A stretch of 64,000 nucleotides of DNA from Pseudozobellia thermophila (GCF_900141855.1 NZ_FQYU01000012.1:1-64000); one strand, 5' to 3'. Shown: positions 24,056 to 34,741, counted from the first letter of the stretch. Program-made: numbers and translations. Notes: generated from the letters alone by a model not told the origin.

Positions 24056-24589
24056 ATGGCTAAGATATTGGCATTTGCCGGAAGCAATTCTTCCCGATCC
24101 ATCAATTACAAATTAGTCAAGCACACGGTTTCCGCCATGGCGGATCATGAGGTGCGTTTGTTGAACATGGCCAATTTTCCGTTTCCTATGTACAGTGAGG
24201 ATTACGAACGCGAAAACGGGTATTCGAATTCATTGGTGGAACTGAAGAACGACATGGCCGGGGCCGATGGTATCGTCATTTCGGTCAATGAGCACAACGG
24301 CAATCCGTCCGCTTATTTTAAGAATCTTTTGGATTGGTTGTCGCGGCTTGATCGTAACTTTCTTGAGGGCAAGCCTATATTGCTAATGGCTACCTCAAAC
24401 GGCAAGAGAGGGGCTATCGGGTCTTTGGAAGTGGTAAGGAACATGCTGCCGCGGTTTGGTGGCGAGGTGGTCGAAACCTTTTCCCTGCCTTCTTTTTCCG
24501 TCAACCTGGGCGATGGCGATGCCATTGTGGATGCCGACTTGGCGGAAGCCCATAAAGCGGCGGTCCAAAATTTCCTGCGAAAAATTTAA
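24056..24589 (+). CDS. NADPH-dependent FMN reductase
   Basis: A 177-residue flavodoxin-like protein. AFAGSNSSRSINYKL (6-20) is the phosphate-binding loop, NEHNGNPSAYFKNLLDWLSR the flavin region, and MATSNGKRG the second FMN contact. It matches the NAD(P)H:FMN reductase/azoreductase family (SsuE/ArsH-like fold). Immediately followed (2 bp) by pabB, so the two are co-transcribed, though the pairing has no obvious biochemical reason. Confidence 0.9.
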   Translation: MAKILAFAGSNSSRSINYKLVKHTVSAMADHEVRLLNMANFPFPMYSEDYERENGYSNSLVELKNDMAGADGIVISVNEHNGNPSAYFKNLLDWLSRLDRNFLEGKPILLMATSNGKRGAIGSLEVVRNMLPRFGGEVVETFSLPSFSVNLGDGDAIVDADLAEAHKAAVQNFLRKI

Positions 24590-24591
24590 AC

Positions 24592-25905
24592 TTGCTCCGT
24601 TTGCGTATAACACGATCGTTTCCCGTTTCGGATGTAGCGGCCCTTAAGGCGAATTTATTGGCTTGGGGCCAACAGTTCGACGAGGCGGTTTGGTTGGATA
24701 GCAATGGCCATAACGATACCTATAGCTCATTTGAGGCCTTGTTGGCGGTCGATGGACTTACCGTTCTCCAAACCGATGGGAAAAATGCCTTTGAAGACCT
24801 AAGGGAATACCAAGGACAAACCGAGGATTGGATTTTCGGATATCTGGCCTACGACCTTAAAAACGATGTGGAGAAACTTTCTTCCGACAATCCCGACGGA
24901 CTGAAATTCCCGGAACTCTATTTTTTTCAACCCAAGAAAATAATTACGATCAAGGGCTCTTCGGTCGAGTTTAGTTACCTCAAGATGGTAGGCGACGAAC
25001 TCGATGCGGATTACCGATCGATCTGTAACGCCGATTTTCCCCCGGTCGGGACGTCTCGGCCCAACAATGACCTTCGGATCAAGCTGCGCATGTTCAAGGA
25101 TGAATATTTTCGTCGGGCGAAGGCCGTGCTAAGCCATATTCACCGGGGCGATATCTACGAGGCTAATTTTTGCCAGGAATTTTTCGCAGAGAACACCGAA
25201 ATCGACCCTTGGGCAACGTACCGGCGCCTGAACGCCATTTCCAGACCTCCCTTTGCCTGCTATTTTAAGATTTGGGACAAGTTCCTTTTGTGCGCCTCCC
25301 CCGAGCGCTACCTGAAAAAAGTGGGGGGCAAGGTGGTCTCGCAACCGATCAAGGGAACGGCAAAAAGGGCCGTCGACCAAGTTAAGGATGCAGCCCTTAA
25401 GGCCCGGCTTGCACAGGACGTGAAGGAGCGGGCCGAGAATATAATGATCGTCGACCTGGTGAGAAACGACCTTTCCAAAAGTGCCCTTAAGGGAGAGGTT
25501 AGGGTCGAGGAACTCTGTAAGGTGTACTCGTACGAACAGGTGCATCAAATGGTCTCTACGGTCACGGCAAAAGTGGCCGCCGATAAAAATCCCGTCGATA
25601 TTGTTAAGGAGACCTTTCCTATGGGGAGTATGACGGGGGCGCCTAAAATTTCGGCCATGGAAATCATCGAAAACCACGAAAACTTTAAACGGGGCCTTTA
25701 TAGCGGGGCAGTGGGGTACTTTGATCCCAGGGGCGATTTTGATTTTAACGTGGTCATCCGCAGTATTCTATACAACGCTTCCGAAAAATACGTATCCTTT
25801 TCCGTGGGCAGTGCCCTAACGGCCAAGGCGAGCCCCGAGAAGGAGTACGAAGAGTGCCTGTTAAAGGCCAAGGCCATGCGCGAGGTACTCGAAAAAACGA
25901 ATTGA
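24592..25905 (+). CDS. pabB: Aminodeoxychorismate synthase component I
   Basis: A 437-residue chorismate-binding enzyme for folate synthesis (chorismate plus ammonia to 4-amino-4-deoxychorismate). The motif PIKGT with K254 marks PabB rather than TrpE, which has PIAGT; the lysine attacks chorismate. Other family motifs are IHRGDIYEANFCQEF, VDLVRNDL, GSMTGAPK and SGAVGYFD. The start is TTG directly after the FMN reductase stop; no better ATG is upstream. The glutamine amidotransferase (PabA) is not nearby. Confidence 0.92.
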   Translation: MLRLRITRSFPVSDVAALKANLLAWGQQFDEAVWLDSNGHNDTYSSFEALLAVDGLTVLQTDGKNAFEDLREYQGQTEDWIFGYLAYDLKNDVEKLSSDNPDGLKFPELYFFQPKKIITIKGSSVEFSYLKMVGDELDADYRSICNADFPPVGTSRPNNDLRIKLRMFKDEYFRRAKAVLSHIHRGDIYEANFCQEFFAENTEIDPWATYRRLNAISRPPFACYFKIWDKFLLCASPERYLKKVGGKVVSQPIKGTAKRAVDQVKDAALKARLAQDVKERAENIMIVDLVRNDLSKSALKGEVRVEELCKVYSYEQVHQMVSTVTAKVAADKNPVDIVKETFPMGSMTGAPKISAMEIIENHENFKRGLYSGAVGYFDPRGDFDFNVVIRSILYNASEKYVSFSVGSALTAKASPEKEYEECLLKAKAMREVLEKTN

Positions 25906-25955
25906 GTTGAGGTCTAAGACACTTCTACCTCGAGCTTCTTCCTTACCTTTGCACC

Positions 25956-27263
25956 ATGCTTGAAAAGTTCAGGGAACATATGGAAGCCAACTTCCCCCAT
26001 CTCTTGCAAGAGCCCTTTTTGTTGGCCTGTAGCGGAGGGGTTGATAGTATGGTGTTGTTGGATCTCTGTGCCAGATTGGACTTGGACTTTGCCGTGGCCC
26101 ACTGCAATTTTCAACTGAGGGGGGAAGAGAGCAACGCCGATGAAAAATTAGTGGCGGACGTGGTAAGTAAACAGGGTAGATTGTTTCTTGTAACCCACTT
26201 TGATACAAAGGAATATGTATCAAAAAATAAACTTTCACTTCAAGTAGGTGCCCGGCGTTTGCGCTATGGGTGGTTCGATGCCCTAATGGAAGAAAAGGGG
26301 ATAAGTACCTTGGTGACCGCCCATCATGCCGACGATAGTTTGGAGACCTTTCTGATCAACCTGTCGAGGGGCACCGGCATTGACGGATTGACCGGAATCC
26401 CTGAAAAAACGGAAAAGGTCTCAAGGCCCTTGCTCCGGTTTTCAAGACAGGATATATTGAAATACGCCACCGAAACGGGACTCCAATGGAGGGAAGACGC
26501 CAGTAATGCCGACACCAAGTATTTAAGGAATAAGATCAGGCACGAGATCGTACCCTTGTTGAAAGAGCTGAACCCCGCCTTTCTTGAAAATTTTAAATCG
26601 ACTCAAAAATATTTGTCGCAAACAGCTGATATTGTTAATAAAAGAGTTATTTATTTAAAGCGTAGGTTATTTATTTTGAAAGAGGGGGTTACCCGTATAT
26701 CGGTACCCGAACTATTGGCTCTTGATCCCTTGGAGGGCTACTTGCACGCCATGTTCAAGGCCTATGGGTTTAACGAAACGAAAGATCTGCTCCAATTGCT
26801 CCATTCGACAAGCGGCAAGGAGCTTTGTTCAAATACCCATCGCCTTGTAAGGGATAGGGGGCATTTGCTTTTGGCTCCGATCGATCCGGTCGACCCAGGC
26901 GAGTACCGGATTGATGAAAACCAGTCGAAAGTGTCGCAACCCGTATCGATGACCATAGAAGAGGTCGAAAAAATCGGGGAAACCGGACCTCACATACTCT
27001 ATGTGGACAAAGAAACGTTAAAGTATCCGTTGACGGTAAGAAAATGGAGGAAGGGCGACTATTTTTATCCCTTCGGGATGCAGGGAAGGAAAAAGCTGTC
27101 GAAGTATTTTAAAGACGAAAAGATCGATATCTTGACCAAGGAAAAACAGTGGTTGCTCTGTTCGGCGGAGCAGCTGGTATGGGTGATCGGAAGGCGGCCC
27201 GACGATCGGTTCAAGGTAGGTGAAAAAACAAGGGGAATAGTGAAAATTACATTAAACAAATGA
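25956..27263 (+). CDS. tilS: tRNA(Ile)-lysidine synthetase
   Basis: A 435-residue enzyme that converts C34 of the CAU-anticodon isoleucine tRNA to lysidine, so that it reads AUA. The ATP-pyrophosphatase P-loop SGGVDS is at 26-31. HHADDSLETFLINLSRGTG and the LRNKIRHEIVPLL segment are typical of TilS, and the C-terminal domain (WRKGDYFYPFGMQGRKKLSKYF) is present, making it a full-length long form. The stop overlaps the dsbD start in ATGA. Confidence 0.96.
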   Translation: MLEKFREHMEANFPHLLQEPFLLACSGGVDSMVLLDLCARLDLDFAVAHCNFQLRGEESNADEKLVADVVSKQGRLFLVTHFDTKEYVSKNKLSLQVGARRLRYGWFDALMEEKGISTLVTAHHADDSLETFLINLSRGTGIDGLTGIPEKTEKVSRPLLRFSRQDILKYATETGLQWREDASNADTKYLRNKIRHEIVPLLKELNPAFLENFKSTQKYLSQTADIVNKRVIYLKRRLFILKEGVTRISVPELLALDPLEGYLHAMFKAYGFNETKDLLQLLHSTSGKELCSNTHRLVRDRGHLLLAPIDPVDPGEYRIDENQSKVSQPVSMTIEEVEKIGETGPHILYVDKETLKYPLTVRKWRKGDYFYPFGMQGRKKLSKYFKDEKIDILTKEKQWLLCSAEQLVWVIGRRPDDRFKVGEKTRGIVKITLNK

Positions 27264-29245
27264 AGCAAATACTGGTTTTTATAGCATTGTTTATCAGTGT
27301 TTTTTGTGTTAGTTCGCAAAGTGATGACGAACCCGTGGTCTTTACCACGGAAGTCGAAAAATTATCGGATTCGGAATACAATCTCATACTTAAGGCCGAC
27401 ATCCATGAAGGCTGGCATGTTTACTCCCAATACACGGCCGAAGGAGGTTCCTTGCCCAGCGAGTTTACGTATAAAAGGGCGGGTGAGGACTATGAGCTTT
27501 TGGGAAAGACCACCGAAAGTGAAACCATTGTCGAATACAGCGATATCTTTGAGGTAGACGAAACCTTCTTTAAAGATAGGGCCGTCTTTACCCAGCGCAT
27601 AAAATTGCTCGATCCCAATGTTCGGCAAATCGATGTCAACCTGTTTTATCAGGTCTGTAAGGAAGTCTGTATACCGGTCGAGGTCGATTTTTCATTTGTT
27701 TTGGATGGCGGAAGCGCTGTTAAGGCCGATCAGCAGGTCGATGAGCGCAGTGCGGCCATGGCGGCATCCTTACAACTCGGTTTAAAAAACAAACATTTGT
27801 TGCAGGGTGATGGGGAAACGAGTGCGGAAGCCTCGGGCTTGTGGATGGTTTTCGCCCTCGGTTTTCTCGGGGGGCTTATTGCCTTGCTTACGCCCTGTGT
27901 GTTTCCCATGATTCCCTTGACCGTATCGTTTTTTACCAAGCACTCGCAACACAAGGCCAAGGGCATAGCCAATGCCCTTCTTTATGGTTTTTTTATCGTG
28001 TTGATCTATTTCTTGCTCAGTCTGCCTTTTCATTTGTTCGATTCGGTTGATTCACAAATACTTAACACGATTTCAACGAACGTTTGGTTGAATGTTGTTT
28101 TCTTTGTTGTTTTTGTGTTTTTCGCCTTTTCCTTCTTTGGCTATTACGAACTGACCTTGCCCAGTTCATGGGCCAACAGGATGGATGCGGCCTCGGCCAA
28201 AATAGGAGGGGGTATCGGCATCTTTTTTATGGCCGTTACCTTGGCCATTGTTTCGTTTTCGTGTACCGGTCCCATTTTAGGGGGGCTTTTGGGCAGCACT
28301 GTACTCGAAGAGGGCGATGTGGCCACGAAGCTCAGTGTCGGAATGACCGGTTTCGGATTGGCCTTGGCCTTGCCCTTTGCCCTCTTCGCCTTGTTTCCGG
28401 CCTGGCTCAATTCCCTTCCCAAATCGGGCGGCTGGATGAACACCGTAAAGGTGGTCTTGGGCTTTTTGGAGCTTGCCCTTGCCCTTAAATTTCTGTCGAA
28501 TGCCGATATGGTCGGTAACTGGGGTATCTTGAAGCGGGAGGTTTTTCTGGGCGTTTGGATTGTTCTCTTCGTCCTGCTCACGTTGTACCTCTTCGGTATC
28601 TTTCGGTTTCCGCACGAGGGGCCCAAAGAAAAAATAGCGCTGCCAAGAAGGCTGACCGGTGTTCTAAGCGCGGCTTTTTCGGTTTACTTGATCCTGGGCT
28701 TGGCCAACATATCCAACCTAAAATTACTGAGCGGTTTTCCCCCGCCGGCCTTTTATAGCCTGTTCGAGACAGAAAGCGATTGCCCTTTGGGGCTCGATTG
28801 TTATAAGGATTTTGATGAGGGAGTTGCCCATGCCAAGGAGGTGAACAAGCCTATTTTACTCGATTTTACGGGTTGGGCCTGTGTCAATTGTCGTAAGATG
28901 GAGGAAAATGTATGGAGCGAAGCCGATATCTATTCGATCTTAAAGGATGATTATGTATTGATTTCCCTGTATATCGACGACAGAAAAGAGCTGCCCGAGG
29001 CCGAACAGTTCGATTTTAAGTTCGAATCGGGAAGGGTAAAGCGCATTGAGACCGTGGGGGAGAAATGGGGTACCTTTCAAACCGTCAACTTCAATGCGGC
29101 CTCACAGCCGTACTATGTACTGTTGTCGCCCGACCTTGAAATCCTGAACACCGCCGTCCAGTATACCGATAGCGATACGTACCGCCTATGGTTGGAGCAG
29201 GGGCTCGAACGGTTTGAGGCTACGAAGGCCCTCACCGCCAAATAA
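27260..29245 (+). CDS. dsbD: DsbD-family thiol:disulfide interchange protein
   Basis: A 661-residue inner-membrane electron carrier. After a signal peptide comes a periplasmic alpha domain (~25-160) with the cysteine pair in QVCKEVCIP. Eight or nine membrane helices follow (~195-490), with conserved cysteines in LLTPCVFPMIP and SFSCTGPILGG. The C-terminal thioredoxin domain has C541 and C544 in GWACVNCRKMEE. It passes cytoplasmic thioredoxin electrons to periplasmic partners for disulfide isomerisation or cytochrome c maturation. Coupled to tilS by a 4-nt overlap. Confidence 0.93.
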   Translation: MKQILVFIALFISVFCVSSQSDDEPVVFTTEVEKLSDSEYNLILKADIHEGWHVYSQYTAEGGSLPSEFTYKRAGEDYELLGKTTESETIVEYSDIFEVDETFFKDRAVFTQRIKLLDPNVRQIDVNLFYQVCKEVCIPVEVDFSFVLDGGSAVKADQQVDERSAAMAASLQLGLKNKHLLQGDGETSAEASGLWMVFALGFLGGLIALLTPCVFPMIPLTVSFFTKHSQHKAKGIANALLYGFFIVLIYFLLSLPFHLFDSVDSQILNTISTNVWLNVVFFVVFVFFAFSFFGYYELTLPSSWANRMDAASAKIGGGIGIFFMAVTLAIVSFSCTGPILGGLLGSTVLEEGDVATKLSVGMTGFGLALALPFALFALFPAWLNSLPKSGGWMNTVKVVLGFLELALALKFLSNADMVGNWGILKREVFLGVWIVLFVLLTLYLFGIFRFPHEGPKEKIALPRRLTGVLSAAFSVYLILGLANISNLKLLSGFPPPAFYSLFETESDCPLGLDCYKDFDEGVAHAKEVNKPILLDFTGWACVNCRKMEENVWSEADIYSILKDDYVLISLYIDDRKELPEAEQFDFKFESGRVKRIETVGEKWGTFQTVNFNAASQPYYVLLSPDLEILNTAVQYTDSDTYRLWLEQGLERFEATKALTAK

Positions 29246-29275
29246 AAAGGGAGCTGCAGGATGGCAGCCCCCTTA
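29245..29275 (-). terminator. Terminator of the lipoprotein metallopeptidase gene
   Basis: GGGAGCTGC and GCAGCCCCC flank a 5-bp loop; on the minus strand the stem is followed by TTTTTATTT. It lies directly behind the dsbD stop codon. Confidence 0.6.
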
Positions 29276-29299
29276 GGGCCCGAAAATTTACGTTTGTGC

Positions 29300-30499
29300 T
29301 TATTGCAAGGCGTCCGGCGCGACATCAAGCTGGTATTCGTCTTCGATTTCCTCCATGGCCGTTGAAGACGATGTGCCGACAATCTTATCCAATTGGTTTA
29401 AAAATCGTTTATGTACTTGGTCGGCGGTCAGTACCTTGCCCTTGTCTTGGATCCTTCGGGCCAAAAGGTAGCCCCTTCTTGCTGCCTCCATACGCTGCAA
29501 GGGGGTGCCGTGGTGGCCATCGCTTGTAAAACTGCAGTCCCCAATGTTGAAAAAGAGTTCTAGAAACTGTTGGGTCCGCTTCCAGTTTTGCGTGGCCCCT
29601 TTTTTGTGGGTTACGTAGTAACCCGTAAAAAAATCGGCCTCCAGTTCGGTGGTCCTTGTGGCTTCGGGGGCATTGTCGGCCGCTCCGTCCGGATACCAGT
29701 CCTCGTTGTTGAACTGGATGTGGTGGGCCCATTCATGGGCCAAGATGCCGTTCCAGATCACGCCCCTGCGTATGCCTGTTTGTTCCAGAAGGTCGACGAT
29801 TCCGTCACCGACGACAATCAGGTCGTTTTGGCCAAAAAGGCCGTCGAGGGCAATGGCAAAGCCGTCCGCCGATAACAAGGGGGTCTCGGTCAAAAAGGTG
29901 CTTTCGACATTGACAAAATTGGTGAAATAGTAGGCAAAGGCATTGGCGTCGGAGGCGGGCAGTTCGTACCAGAACATTAAAATATCAACGATCTTGTCGT
30001 AGTCTTCCAAGGTGCTGTTGTGCTGGCCACGTACGGTCACTTCGTGCGGCATAAACCAGAACCGCTCCAAATTTCTGGTGATTCTATTGACCCTTTGGGT
30101 GTCTTCACCGTTCGCCCCAAAATATTGGGGGTCCTCATCGGTGATGGTCGAAAGAAAGTTCATCTCGGCATAAAGGTCGTACCAATCCAGTCCGATGGAA
30201 TCGAGATTGCTGGCCACCGAGGCCGCAATTACATCGTCAAGGGGGGTGAGCGTACATTTGCTGGGCTCGACAACGGTCGAGAGGTCAAAGGGAATGTCGT
30301 TGAACATCGAATTATCCGGTAGTGGCTTGGCCAGGGTTGGCGCTTCGAACTGTACCTGGGTAGTGGGAAAGCTGGCCTTGGCCGAAACGGCGTTCAATTC
30401 TTGTTCGGAACTCAGTTGAAATTCGTCTTTGGTGCACGATAGGGTACAAAGGGCCGAACCAAAAACGATTGCTGCAATTTTAGGATACAGGGTTTTCAT
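29300..30499 (-). CDS. Lipoprotein, predicted zinc metallopeptidase
   Basis: A 399-residue protein with a lipoprotein signal (ALCTLSC, Cys at 22 followed by TKDE), so it is probably anchored at the outer membrane. H255, E256 and H259 in AHEWAHH form an HExxH zinc site, and TTELEADFFTGYY ~30 residues later supplies a likely third ligand (ELEAD), as in gluzincin-like peptidases. The stretch after it (HHGTPLQRMEAARRGY) resembles neutral zinc metallopeptidases. I cannot name a characterised family. The first 60 residues after the lipid anchor are low-complexity. Monocistronic, with its own terminator. Confidence 0.75.
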   Translation of the reverse strand: MKTLYPKIAAIVFGSALCTLSCTKDEFQLSSEQELNAVSAKASFPTTQVQFEAPTLAKPLPDNSMFNDIPFDLSTVVEPSKCTLTPLDDVIAASVASNLDSIGLDWYDLYAEMNFLSTITDEDPQYFGANGEDTQRVNRITRNLERFWFMPHEVTVRGQHNSTLEDYDKIVDILMFWYELPASDANAFAYYFTNFVNVESTFLTETPLLSADGFAIALDGLFGQNDLIVVGDGIVDLLEQTGIRRGVIWNGILAHEWAHHIQFNNEDWYPDGAADNAPEATRTTELEADFFTGYYVTHKKGATQNWKRTQQFLELFFNIGDCSFTSDGHHGTPLQRMEAARRGYLLARRIQDKGKVLTADQVHKRFLNQLDKIVGTSSSTAMEEIEDEYQLDVAPDALQ

Positions 30500-30644
30500 A
30501 CTAGTGTTTTTAAGATTATTTTAACTAAAAATAATATTTTTACAATTTATATCGTATAAAAGACATAGTTTTTTCTTACAAAGCGTAGGATTGTTTTGTA
30601 GCATTTAAAGACTAAATGACTTTATGAATCGTGTAAATAATTCT

Positions 30645-30652
30645 TATCTTTC
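30645..30652 (+). promoter_or_regulatory. Candidate -7 box TATCTTTC of the acylase gene
   Basis: One base off TAnnTTTG, 17 bp before the acylase start, in a divergent AT-rich region. Confidence 0.35.
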
Positions 30653-30669
30653 TACTCAAAGTTCACCCC

Positions 30670-33069
30670 ATGCGATTGGTAAAAAGGTTTATTGTGGCGG
30701 TTCTTATGCTGCTGGTTTTATTGGCCGCTTTGGCAGGCACCTTTGCTTATACACATAAACCATGTTACGATGGCGAAAAATACTTGCCCAAGCTTATGGG
30801 CGAAGTACAGGTGTATTACGATTCCTATGGCATACCGCATATTTATGCCGAAAACGAAAAGGATGCCTTTAGGGCATTGGGCTATGTGCACGCCCAGGAT
30901 AGGCTATGGCAAATGGAGCTTTTGCGGCGGATAGGAAAAGGCGGATTGTCGGAACTTTTCGGGAAGGATTTGATCCGGACCGACCAATTTTTTATGGCCC
31001 TGGGCATCGATGAGGCTTCGGAGCGGGCCGTAGGGGCCTCGGACGCCGACAACCCCAGTGTACAGCTGACCCAGGCCTATCTAGACGGCATCAATCGGTT
31101 CATCGAAGAAGGGCCTACCCCGGTCGAATTCTACCTGACCGGTATCGATAAGGAGCCTTTTGTGCTAAAGGATGTGTACAACGTCATAGGCTATATGGCC
31201 TTTAGTTTTGCCATGGCCCATAAAACGGACCCCTTGCTGACGAGGATACGGGAAAAACTAGGGCCGAGGTACCTTCAAGATTTGCCTATACACAGCGATA
31301 CCGGTACGGTCTGGTTAAAAAACCATCGTGGGAAACCGGTCGGAAACACAGGTGAAAACGACATGGTCGCCGGAATTTTTGAAACACTCCAGAAGTACCA
31401 CATTCCCCAATTTGAAGGTAGCAACAGTTGGGTTCTGGGGCCTGAAAAGACCCAAACGGGCCAGGTTATCTTCGCCAACGACCCCCATATAGGGTTTTCA
31501 CAACCATCGGTATGGTACGAGGCACATGTAAGCACGCCTACCTATGAAAAATACGGATTTCATCTGGCCGGAGTGCCCTTTCCCATTTTGGGGCATGACC
31601 GAAGGATGGCCTACGGTATGACCATGTTCGAGAACGACGATGTCGATTTTTATTACGAGGAGACGCATCCGACCGATACTGCCCAATACCGTAGCGGGCA
31701 AGGGTGGAAGCCTTATGAATGGGTCTCACGGACCATAAAGGTGAAGGATTCGGGTAGGGTCGATTTTTCCTTCAAACGTACCGAACGCGGACCTGTCCTA
31801 AACGGGATCGCGGATCAAATAGAGGGGGAAAGGCCTATTTCGATGTGGTGGGTCTACACGCAGGAAGAAAACAAGGTAATGGACGCCCTATATGGCATGG
31901 GCCATGCCCAAGATATTGATGGTTTTCGTTCCGCCTTGGTGGATATCCACGCTCCGGGACTGAACATTATGTACGGCGACGCCGAGGGAAATGTGGCCTG
32001 GTGGGCAACGGCCAAACTGTACCACATTCCCGATAGTGTAAATACCAAGTTGGTCTACGAAGGGGCCAATGTGCTTCCGGCCGGGAAGCGGTATTTGAAC
32101 TTTTCCCAAAACCCACATGCGGTCAATCCGCCATCGAACTACGTGTACAGCGCGAACAATCAACCCGATTCCATCGCCGGGATGCTATACCCGGGCTACT
32201 ACCTCCCCGAAAACAGGGCCAGACGCATAGTGCAACTGCTCGAGGCCAAAAACGACTGGGACAAGGAAGCCGTCGGCCGGATGCTGAACGATGTGGCCTC
32301 CCCGGTAGACACCGAGGTGCTGGCCGATCTTCTAGGTCGGGTAGATCACGAGGGACTTGACGAGGATCAGTTGGGGTTGCTTGCCCGGCTCAAGGTATGG
32401 AAGGGCGAATACGAACTCGATTCGGAAGAGGCGACGTTCTTCCACAAATGGGTCTACGTCTTGTTGAAGGATGTTTTTGAGGATGAGCTCGGGGATGCGA
32501 TGTTCGAGGAACTGCAGGAGACCCACTTGATCAAACGGACCATAGCGCCCCTGATAGCCGATCCGGAATCCATTTGGTGGGACGACGTGCGTACCCAGGG
32601 CCATCGCGAAACCTCCAGGGAAATCGTCAATACCGCTTTTGTCAAGGCCTTTGGGAGCCTAAGGGAATCTTTGGGCCCCGACCCCTTAAAATGGACCTGG
32701 GACCGGGTGCACACCTTGGAGCATGGCCATCCGATAGGGCAGGTAGCGGCCTTGCGCCCTTTTTTCAACGTGGGCCCCTTTCCGGTCGTGGGCTCGCGTG
32801 AGGTGATCAACAATATGTTCTTTCCCTACTCCGACGACGGACGGTACAAGGTGAGCTCCGGTCCGTCTACCAGGCGTATCATCGATTTTTCGGACGTAGG
32901 GGACAGTTGGAGCATCTTGCCAACGGGGCAATCGGGCAACCCCTTTAGCGAGCACTACGACGACCAGGCCCAAATGTATATAGAGGGCAGGTTCAGAAAA
33001 ATGATGATCGACAGGCCTGAAATCGAAGCCAGCTCAAAATCGCAATTGATCTTTAAGAACCATGAGTAA
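30670..33069 (+). CDS. Penicillin acylase-family (Ntn) amidohydrolase
   Basis: A 799-residue precursor with an N-terminal membrane or signal segment (~7-27). As in the family, it would self-cleave into an alpha chain and a beta chain starting at S251 in EGSNSWVLGP, the N-terminal nucleophile. Other landmarks are RDLW-like GYVHAQDRLWQMELLRR (~75-91), NDPHIGFSQPSVWYE and YGMTMFENDDVDFYYE. Homologues hydrolyse beta-lactam side chains or acyl-homoserine lactones; the natural substrate here is unknown. Probably periplasmic. Followed after 45 bp by yifB. Confidence 0.92.
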   Translation: MRLVKRFIVAVLMLLVLLAALAGTFAYTHKPCYDGEKYLPKLMGEVQVYYDSYGIPHIYAENEKDAFRALGYVHAQDRLWQMELLRRIGKGGLSELFGKDLIRTDQFFMALGIDEASERAVGASDADNPSVQLTQAYLDGINRFIEEGPTPVEFYLTGIDKEPFVLKDVYNVIGYMAFSFAMAHKTDPLLTRIREKLGPRYLQDLPIHSDTGTVWLKNHRGKPVGNTGENDMVAGIFETLQKYHIPQFEGSNSWVLGPEKTQTGQVIFANDPHIGFSQPSVWYEAHVSTPTYEKYGFHLAGVPFPILGHDRRMAYGMTMFENDDVDFYYEETHPTDTAQYRSGQGWKPYEWVSRTIKVKDSGRVDFSFKRTERGPVLNGIADQIEGERPISMWWVYTQEENKVMDALYGMGHAQDIDGFRSALVDIHAPGLNIMYGDAEGNVAWWATAKLYHIPDSVNTKLVYEGANVLPAGKRYLNFSQNPHAVNPPSNYVYSANNQPDSIAGMLYPGYYLPENRARRIVQLLEAKNDWDKEAVGRMLNDVASPVDTEVLADLLGRVDHEGLDEDQLGLLARLKVWKGEYELDSEEATFFHKWVYVLLKDVFEDELGDAMFEELQETHLIKRTIAPLIADPESIWWDDVRTQGHRETSREIVNTAFVKAFGSLRESLGPDPLKWTWDRVHTLEHGHPIGQVAALRPFFNVGPFPVVGSREVINNMFFPYSDDGRYKVSSGPSTRRIIDFSDVGDSWSILPTGQSGNPFSEHYDDQAQMYIEGRFRKMMIDRPEIEASSKSQLIFKNHE

Positions 33070-33114
33070 CATGATCCCCCTTATGATAAATTGTAATACC
33101 AAGTTTATAGTAGC

Positions 33115-34650
33115 ATGCTTAAAAAAGTTTACGGAAGTGCCGTTTTCGGGGTCGAGGCTACGACCATTACCTGTGAAGTGAACGTCGATACCGGGGTGGG
33201 CTACCATTTGGTAGGGCTGCCCGACAATGCGATCAAGGAAAGCAACTATCGCATAGCCGCGGCCTTGCTGAACAATGGGTATCGCATTCCCGGCAAGAAA
33301 ATAACCTTGAATTTGGCACCGGCCGACCTGAGAAAGGAAGGTTCGGCCTATGACCTGACACTGGCCTTGGGCATTTTGTCGGCCTCCGGACAGATTAAGT
33401 CCGAAAATATCGAGAAGTACATTATTATGGGCGAGCTTTCCCTTGACGGTAGCCTTCAGCCCATCAAAGGGGCCCTGCCCATTGCCATAAAGGCCCAGGA
33501 AGAAGGGTTTGAAGGCTTTATCCTTCCAAAGGTGAATGCCAAGGAGGCGGCCATTGTTTCCGACCTAAAAGTCTATGGTGTCGAAAATATTAGCGAGGTC
33601 ATCGCCTTTTTCGACAAGGGCCAGGCCTTGGAACAGACGATAATAGACACACGGGAGGAATTTTATAGAAGTTTGGATTTTCCCGAGTTCGATTTTTCCG
33701 ATGTCAAGGGGCAGGAAAGCATCAAGCGCTGTATGGAAATAGCCGCGGCTGGGGGGCACAATATCATTCTCATAGGTCCGCCCGGCGCGGGCAAGACCAT
33801 GCTGGCGAAGCGTTTGCCCTCCATCCTGCCGCCTATGACGATGCACGAGGCCTTGGAGACGACCAAGATACACAGTGTTGTCGGAAAGATCAAGAACATG
33901 GGGCTGATGAGCCAGCGCCCGTTTCGGGCACCCCACCATACCATTTCGGATGTCGCCCTGGTCGGTGGTGGCGCCTACCCGCAACCCGGAGAAATATCGC
34001 TTTCCCACAACGGCGTATTGTTTCTTGACGAATTGCCCGAATTTAAAAGGAGCGTACTCGAGGTTATGCGCCAACCCCTCGAAGACCGCGAGGTGACCAT
34101 TTCACGGGCGCGTTTTACGGTCACCTATCCGAGCAGCTTTATGTTGGTGGCAAGCATGAACCCGAGTCCGGGAGGCTATTTTAACGATCCCGATGCCCCG
34201 GTTACCTCGTCCCCGGCCGAAATGCAGCGCTATTTAAGCAAAATTTCGGGTCCGCTGTTGGATCGTATCGATCTCCATATCGAGGTTACCCCGGTACCCT
34301 TTGAAAAACTGTCCGAAGACCGCAAGGGAGAAAGCAGTGTGGAAATCCGCAAACGGGTAACCGCGGCCCGGGAGGTACAGACAAAGCGGTTTAACGGGCT
34401 GGACAACGTGCACTACAATGCCCAGATGAATACCAAGCAGATCAGGGAGTTTTGCAAATTGGACGGGGCCTCGAAGGAATTATTGAAGAACGCCATGGAA
34501 AGGTTGAACCTTTCGGCGAGGGCGTACGACCGCATCTTAAAGGTGGCGCGAACCATTGCCGATCTGGACAAGGCCGCCGACATTAGTGGCAACCATATTG
34601 CCGAGGCCATTCAGTACAGGAGTTTGGATAGGGAAGGGTGGCTAGGGTAG
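33115..34650 (+). CDS. YifB/ComM-family Mg-chelatase-like AAA+ ATPase
   Basis: A 511-residue protein. The N-terminal lon-protease-like ChlI domain (~20-140) is followed by a Mg-chelatase AAA+ module with Walker A GPPGAGKT (221-228) and Walker [10 protein letters not shown] (~303), and a C-terminal Mg_chelatase_C domain (~415-505, [19 protein letters not shown]). ComM homologues act as helicases promoting branch migration during natural transformation. Length is standard. It ends at a strong terminator. Confidence 0.95.
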   Translation: MLKKVYGSAVFGVEATTITCEVNVDTGVGYHLVGLPDNAIKESNYRIAAALLNNGYRIPGKKITLNLAPADLRKEGSAYDLTLALGILSASGQIKSENIEKYIIMGELSLDGSLQPIKGALPIAIKAQEEGFEGFILPKVNAKEAAIVSDLKVYGVENISEVIAFFDKGQALEQTIIDTREEFYRSLDFPEFDFSDVKGQESIKRCMEIAAAGGHNIILIGPPGAGKTMLAKRLPSILPPMTMHEALETTKIHSVVGKIKNMGLMSQRPFRAPHHTISDVALVGGGAYPQPGEISLSHNGVLFLDELPEFKRSVLEVMRQPLEDREVTISRARFTVTYPSSFMLVASMNPSPGGYFNDPDAPVTSSPAEMQRYLSKISGPLLDRIDLHIEVTPVPFEKLSEDRKGESSVEIRKRVTAAREVQTKRFNGLDNVHYNAQMNTKQIREFCKLDGASKELLKNAMERLNLSARAYDRILKVARTIADLDKAADISGNHIAEAIQYRSLDREGWLG

Positions 34651-34685
34651 TAGGTGGATGTCCGACCCTTCGGCATACCGGCAAC

Positions 34686-34719
34686 AAAAAACCCGACTAA
34701 TAACTTAATCGGGTTTTTT
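34686..34719. terminator. Bidirectional terminator between yifB and a 27-codon gene
   Basis: AAAAAACCCGA..TTAATCGGGTTTTTT forms a stem with A and T tracts on both sides; it serves yifB on the plus strand and the small minus-strand gene. Confidence 0.88.
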
Positions 34720-34741
34720 GTTCCTTTACAAGATTTTCGCA